Shown here: piece by piece, positions 60,427-64,000 of the stretch | Layout: every line of letters begins with the position of its first letter | Numbering within the stretch: the first letter of the stretch is position 1 | NCBI GenBank assembly: GCA_037179385.1 | Contig: CM074188.1 | Coordinates: 20,539,318 to 20,603,317, forward strand | Direction: 5' to 3' | DNA length: 64,000 bases | From: Holothuria scabra | Taxonomy: Eukaryota; Echinodermata; Holothuroidea; Aspidochirotida; Holothuriidae | The notes under the pieces: model-generated | Told to the model about the DNA's origin: nothing | The model's input: only the letters and a program-made list of their open reading frames with translations | The model's database searches: none | Translations under genes and position numbers: made by a program

Positions 60427-60773
60427 ATGCACTTATTTTCCTTGCGCTTCATCTATGCCAACTGGAGCCAACCAGTGATACAAACGTGGATTCTCTTTAA
60501 CTTGTGTAAGTTATGAGTGTATGTCATGTTATGTTTTGATGTGCCGTTAAAGCTGTGATTTTCATTTTTACTTTTCTCCTTCTTATTTTAGATAAAGTGC
60601 GACCGGTACCGGCTAAAGTGGTTCAATCTGTGTAATACCACGATTTTCATCATACCAATACATGGCACTGCACTTTTAAACGAGTGTTGATGAATTAAAC
60701 ACTTGTCTAACCCTTTTTGACCCCTTTTGACACTGTGGAAAGATGTTTACACACTAACACGTTTAGAAATAAA
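60427..60773 (+). other. Candidate two-exon small gene or non-coding transcript
   Basis: ATG at 60427 opens 26 codons that run into CTTGT|GTAAGT (donor at 60505/60506, a perfect GTAAGT). The pyrimidine-rich acceptor CTTTTCTCCTTCTTATTTTAG ends at 60591. The second exon keeps the frame for 14 more codons to TAA at 60633-60635. AATAAA is at 60768-60773. The product would be 40 residues, moderately hydrophobic then basic. An alternative ATG in ATCATGGCG (60410) gives a 22-residue frame that stops within exon 1. The splice sites are better than the coding evidence, so a lncRNA or a micropeptide gene are both possible. Confidence 0.25.
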
Positions 60774-60978
60774 ATCGAAGTAATTAAACATCATTGTTTG
60801 TTTACATGACAACATGTTTATGACGAGGATGCAAAAGTGTATTTAATTCCTAAGCAAAGGTTTTATAGTGTGAATATGCTAGGGGTTCTTGCGTTCCAGG
60901 GAGGATCAAGGGTATTTTGATAGAAGGCAATGCTTGAGAGCTACTTTCCTGGCTTTTCCCTTCTATTCCTTCTCTAAC

Positions 60979-61030
60979 TTTTTTTTTTTTTTTTGCAAAA
61001 TGGAGGCTTGCAACCCCCCCCCCCCCCCCC
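60979..61030. repeat. T16 and C17 homopolymer pair
   Basis: A run of 16 T (60979-60994) and a run of 17 C (61014-61030) lie 19 bases apart, followed by CTCCGACGCCGTCAC, an eroded GGCGTC-type element end in reverse. Confidence 0.9.
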
Positions 61031-61235
61031 TCCTCTCCGACGCCGTCACAGCTGCTCCAATATAAAAAGGTAACAAACCAGTAAATATAAATTCCTTAAG
61101 AAGAGAAAACAGACCGTTTCGTAAGCAGGTTAAAACTACGCCCTAAAACGTCATTCATTCTTTTGCAATGGCACTCGAAATTTGTTCACCTTAGACTGCT
61201 AGAACACTGAAAATGGAGTCTCGTTCGGACCAAGC

Positions 61236-61262
61236 ACGTAGCCAGGGGGTGGTGTGAAGAAA
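61236..61262 (+). mobile_element. CACGTAGCCAGGGGG element end
   Basis: AGCACGTAGCCAGGGGGTGG is the clearest GTAGCCAGG end in the window. The rest of the element is not defined. Confidence 0.4.
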
Positions 61263-61839
61263 AAAAACCTAAGTTTGCTGGAAACTTTCAAGTCACAACA
61301 ACCTTGATACAGTTTCATACAACTAATTTGCTGTTTTTTTTCTTTCCTTTCTAATTTAGAATTAAAGCCAAAAATCAGGGTTGGTGGTGATTTTTAAGAC
61401 GGGTATAGTATTTCGTGAAATTAACCGAACTTGGGTTTTTATAAGCCATTGGAAACTTAAACCTAGAATATGCAACTTGCAGTCTTGTTAAAATTGAGGA
61501 TTAGGGTTAAGATCAGGCCAGAATAACGATTTTATTAAGGCTTACGGATACTAATGTAGAATTAGTGGACGGAAATGAAATCATTTTAAACATCTTTCAA
61601 CTTAAAAAAGTAATTTTTATTTTTTCCCGTTTCCGATTTTTTATTTCTCCACTCGAGAAGAACAGTGTGATGTATGTGCTGTGGGAAGAAGTGAACGGTT
61701 AATGCTATGGAAGAAGGAAAACAATGGTTAAACCTGGATTGCAACCCCTAACTTACCGGACGGTATACATACTATAGCAAAAACCAGTGCGCTTGCCGAC
61801 ATGAGCGCCGTTGCCGGGGGAGAGTTTTCAAATAATATA
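61263..61839. other. Unassigned AT-rich spacer
   Basis: No gene or repeat copy is recognised. Confidence 0.45.
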
Positions 61840-62060
61840 TAAAGACATACACATATATGTTTATGTTTATACGTAAATACACGTTTACACGTATGCCTAG
61901 CCAAGTAATTACACATACATATACAAAAGTAGCCGTACGCATACGTATGCATTTATTTAAACGTACAACGGGTATATATTCCCACATGTGCTTATATACA
62001 TATAGTCCACCCTAACCTTCTACCTATGCATACGTACCGCACGTACATATACATTCGTGT
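61840..62060. repeat. Degenerate TACA/TACGTA simple repeat
   Basis: Alternating pyrimidine-purine words (ACATACACATATATG, TACGTAAATACACG, CGTACGCATACGTATGCA) dominate. The two overlapping reverse frames here come from this repeat. Such tracts can adopt Z-DNA or cruciform forms. Confidence 0.75.
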
Positions 62061-63230
62061 GTGTATTGTATCCGGGCCGACCTTCGCCACACCCGACCAC
62101 TGGTTTTTAAAAAGGTAGCAAGGGTTTATTTGACATGTTATTTACCATCTCTGTTGTCAGTCAAGCTTGCACTAAAAATACGTAGGCCTTCTGAGCGGGT
62201 ATTTTGGCCTAGGTTACTGAATATGAGCCTGTTAAATTTGGATTCATGTTCAACATAAACTCACCTGTAATGTTCAGTGATGCAGTGGAAAATGGAGGAG
62301 ATAATTTGCAGATATATTCATTACGTTGCCCGTGCACAAGGAATGGTAGGCCTTGTTCCAAAAAAAGAACTTGATTGGAGAAATGTTGGATCCATAGGCT
62401 GTGCATATCCATTTTGTTTTTACCGGCTAACTATAGTATTTGAACCAATGCATGGAGCTGTTTCTTAAGTCTTTCCGACCTTCTCAGTGGCGAAGAGCCG
62501 TTTTCAGAAACCACGCACTAATAACCCCCGAAGGAAGGAAGGTCCTTAAAGGACAAACTGCATGAATTTACCATGAACTGAATGAAATGTGGGAGTACAA
62601 TGCAGTGAGCAAAAGGTAATCCTTCGCCCAGTCTCTTGCAACTACCTGCTTCCTCGAGTAACAATTCACTGATAAATTATTGAGTCCGGTTAATAAAAAT
62701 GTGTTGGATTCTAGATGCATGTTCGGGACAATGGTTCCTAATCTCCTTTGTTCAGAAAGCTTTAAGAGGAATGTAAGGGCTTAAGAAAGGTTATTTCTCC
62801 ATAAGTGTTACAGCGCACCCTCTTCACACTCTGGTTAAAATTGTGAACTTAGCCACCAATTTTTACTTTCAATCGCAATTCGCTTCGGCTCGTTTTCATT
62901 TACGAATTTTTAGGAATACGGCTGAGTAATTTATCTCTATTTTCCTCCGATTTCGAGATTTAAATTTGCAACCAACGTTCCCGTTCTCAGAAAGGCTATT
63001 TTACCAAAAGACAATTCGAAACTTTTGACTTTGGTGAAGTCTGTTGTCATGCAGAAAGGGGAAACATGCAAAATAGTTGGGGTCAAATGTTTCTTTTTTG
63101 ATTTTGGGGATCTAATTATCATTTCGTGAAATGATTCATGCCCCTGTAACTTTCAAGGAAACATTCCGAGTCCTGGTGACATGTGTTGCTAACCGCCCAA
63201 AAATGAATGTAAATATGACCCTGATAACAG
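62061..63230. other. Unassigned region
   Basis: Overlapping short frames on both strands at 62061-62468 lack support. No repeat copy is seen. Confidence 0.4.
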
Positions 63231-63262
63231 GCGCGTAGCCAGGATTGTGTCATGGGGAAGGT
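63231..63262 (+). mobile_element. GGCGCGTAGCCAGG element end
   Basis: CAGGCGCGTAGCCAGGATTG followed by GGGGAAGG, the same end class as 61236 and 57452. The other end is not defined. Confidence 0.45.
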
Positions 63263-63517
63263 TTTGGTGTCCTTGGTAGTATATATGTCTCTAGTAAAAA
63301 CTCTACAAAAACTAGAAATATTTTGACATTTTTCATGCTCCTCAAAAAGGGAAAATCGTAAAACTTAGGCCTATAATCAGTTCAAAGTTTTGCCAAACAT
63401 AGCACCCTTTTGCATCTAGGAAATCTGTAACGCAAAGAAAGTTCCTCAGAGGGAGACACAACTACTTTTGGTTTTCCTGTTAAACGGTAAGGTACTGTCT
63501 TAGGTAAGCTGAAATCC

Positions 63518-63682
63518 ATTCAAATATTGCCACATTTGCGACTGGGTACATCCAGTTTAAAAAACGTGGGAAGTGCAGTTTCCGGCCATCTGGAGGGGTT
63601 TTAAAGCCAAAATTTTTCTTGTTCGCTCCGCGCCAACTAATGGTGACGCTCCGCTTAGATTCAAATATTGCCGCATTTACGA
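63518..63682 (+). repeat. 24-bp direct repeats 141 bp apart
   Basis: ATTCAAATATTGCCACATTT plus GCGA (63518-63541) recurs as ATTCAAATATTGCCGCATTT plus ACGA (63659-63682), with two mismatches. CGCTCCGCGCCAACT lies between them. It may be a duplicated piece of a transposon. Confidence 0.8.
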
Positions 63683-64000
63683 TGTACGTCCTTCTGAATT
63701 TTACATTTTTTCCCAAGAGAAAGGGAGGGTCATGTCTTCCAAACTGGGTATGACATTAAACCCTTCCTTTAAGGCGGTGATGAGCCGATTGTATCCAAGG
63801 AGACGGTAATGAACGGCTCCTCTTAGAAAAGTTTGAAAGACTTGGGAAACCTTCCATATAATTATATATATTTTACTTCCATTTTGAAGAAATGCGTTCA
63901 TCGAAGGTTGGTTTACTTTCAGGAAGGGGAAAAATCCCCCGGTTGGTCTTTCAAAATGAGGGTTTCGTATATGACCTAAAGCGAAGCCCCTACTTCAACC

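Noticed and set aside
61728..61987. Two overlapping reverse frames with Tyr/Cys/Val-rich products
   Set aside because: They arise from the TACA/TACGTA simple repeat.
1..64000. CRISPR arrays, bacterial operons, rRNA genes, telomere repeats
   Set aside because: No regularly spaced repeats, ribosome-binding-site gene strings, rRNA cores or TTAGGG arrays are visible. The window is eukaryotic.

Overview
The window looks like nuclear DNA from a marine invertebrate animal. It is AT-rich and intron- and repeat-dominated, with one clear protein-coding gene in 64 kb. The gene has a eukaryotic start context, spliceosomal-type signals and AATAAA poly(A) words, and the window carries tRNA-derived SINEs and TTAA-flanked miniature DNA transposons. 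The receptor type, the many AGGCCTA words and the recurring GGCGTAGCCAGG-like transposon ends suggest a deuterostome such as an echinoderm (sea cucumber or sea urchin). That assignment is an inference from familiarity, not from a search. There are no bacterial genes, CRISPR array, rRNA or free-standing tRNA.

The clear gene is an intronless-coding rhodopsin-class (class A) GPCR of 387 residues on the + strand at 32541-33704. All seven membrane segments are visible. A probable 5'UTR splice acceptor and a 9-codon upstream ORF precede it. Its intracellular loop 3/TM6 entry resembles the GnRH/AKH/vasopressin/CCAP peptide-receptor group, but several activation microswitches are replaced (TM3 DRH, TM6 CTLP, TM7 NPYIF, proline at 3.40).

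The rest is mainly mobile-element debris. (1) A tRNA-derived SINE family has five copies: 1.34, 17.05, 30.89, 31.69 and 53.47 kb. (2) A TTAA-flanked MITE family A has three copies of about 285-310 bp: 13.83, 19.37 and 43.24 kb. (3) A TTAA-flanked MITE family B has two copies of exactly 259 bp in opposite orientation: 17.91 and 48.55 kb. (4) A TTAA-flanked MITE family D has one complete and one truncated copy: 39.58 and 44.79 kb. (5) A 47-bp-TIR MITE lies at 12.48 kb and a CAGTGGCGG-ended element at 14.60 kb. (6) A group of elements has CACTCT/CACTGT-type ends and an interior packed with a short word and its complement: 2.25, 6.25, 16.6, 18.28, 22.70 and 25.25 kb. (7) A 154-bp foldback hairpin lies at 29.96 kb. 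Long G or C homopolymers (at least ten of 10 bases or more) are scattered through the window.

Several low-confidence spliced-gene candidates are listed because splice signals, reading phase and poly(A) words line up: 4.79-5.29, 20.24-24.85, 42.22-42.50 and 60.43-60.77 kb. Each is too short to separate from chance without transcript data. A promoter-like CpG/NRF1/CCAAT patch lies at 8.66 kb and an RFX X-box-like site at 60.31 kb. I found no multi-gene system. The most unusual items are the non-canonical receptor and the word-saturated CACTST-ended elements.
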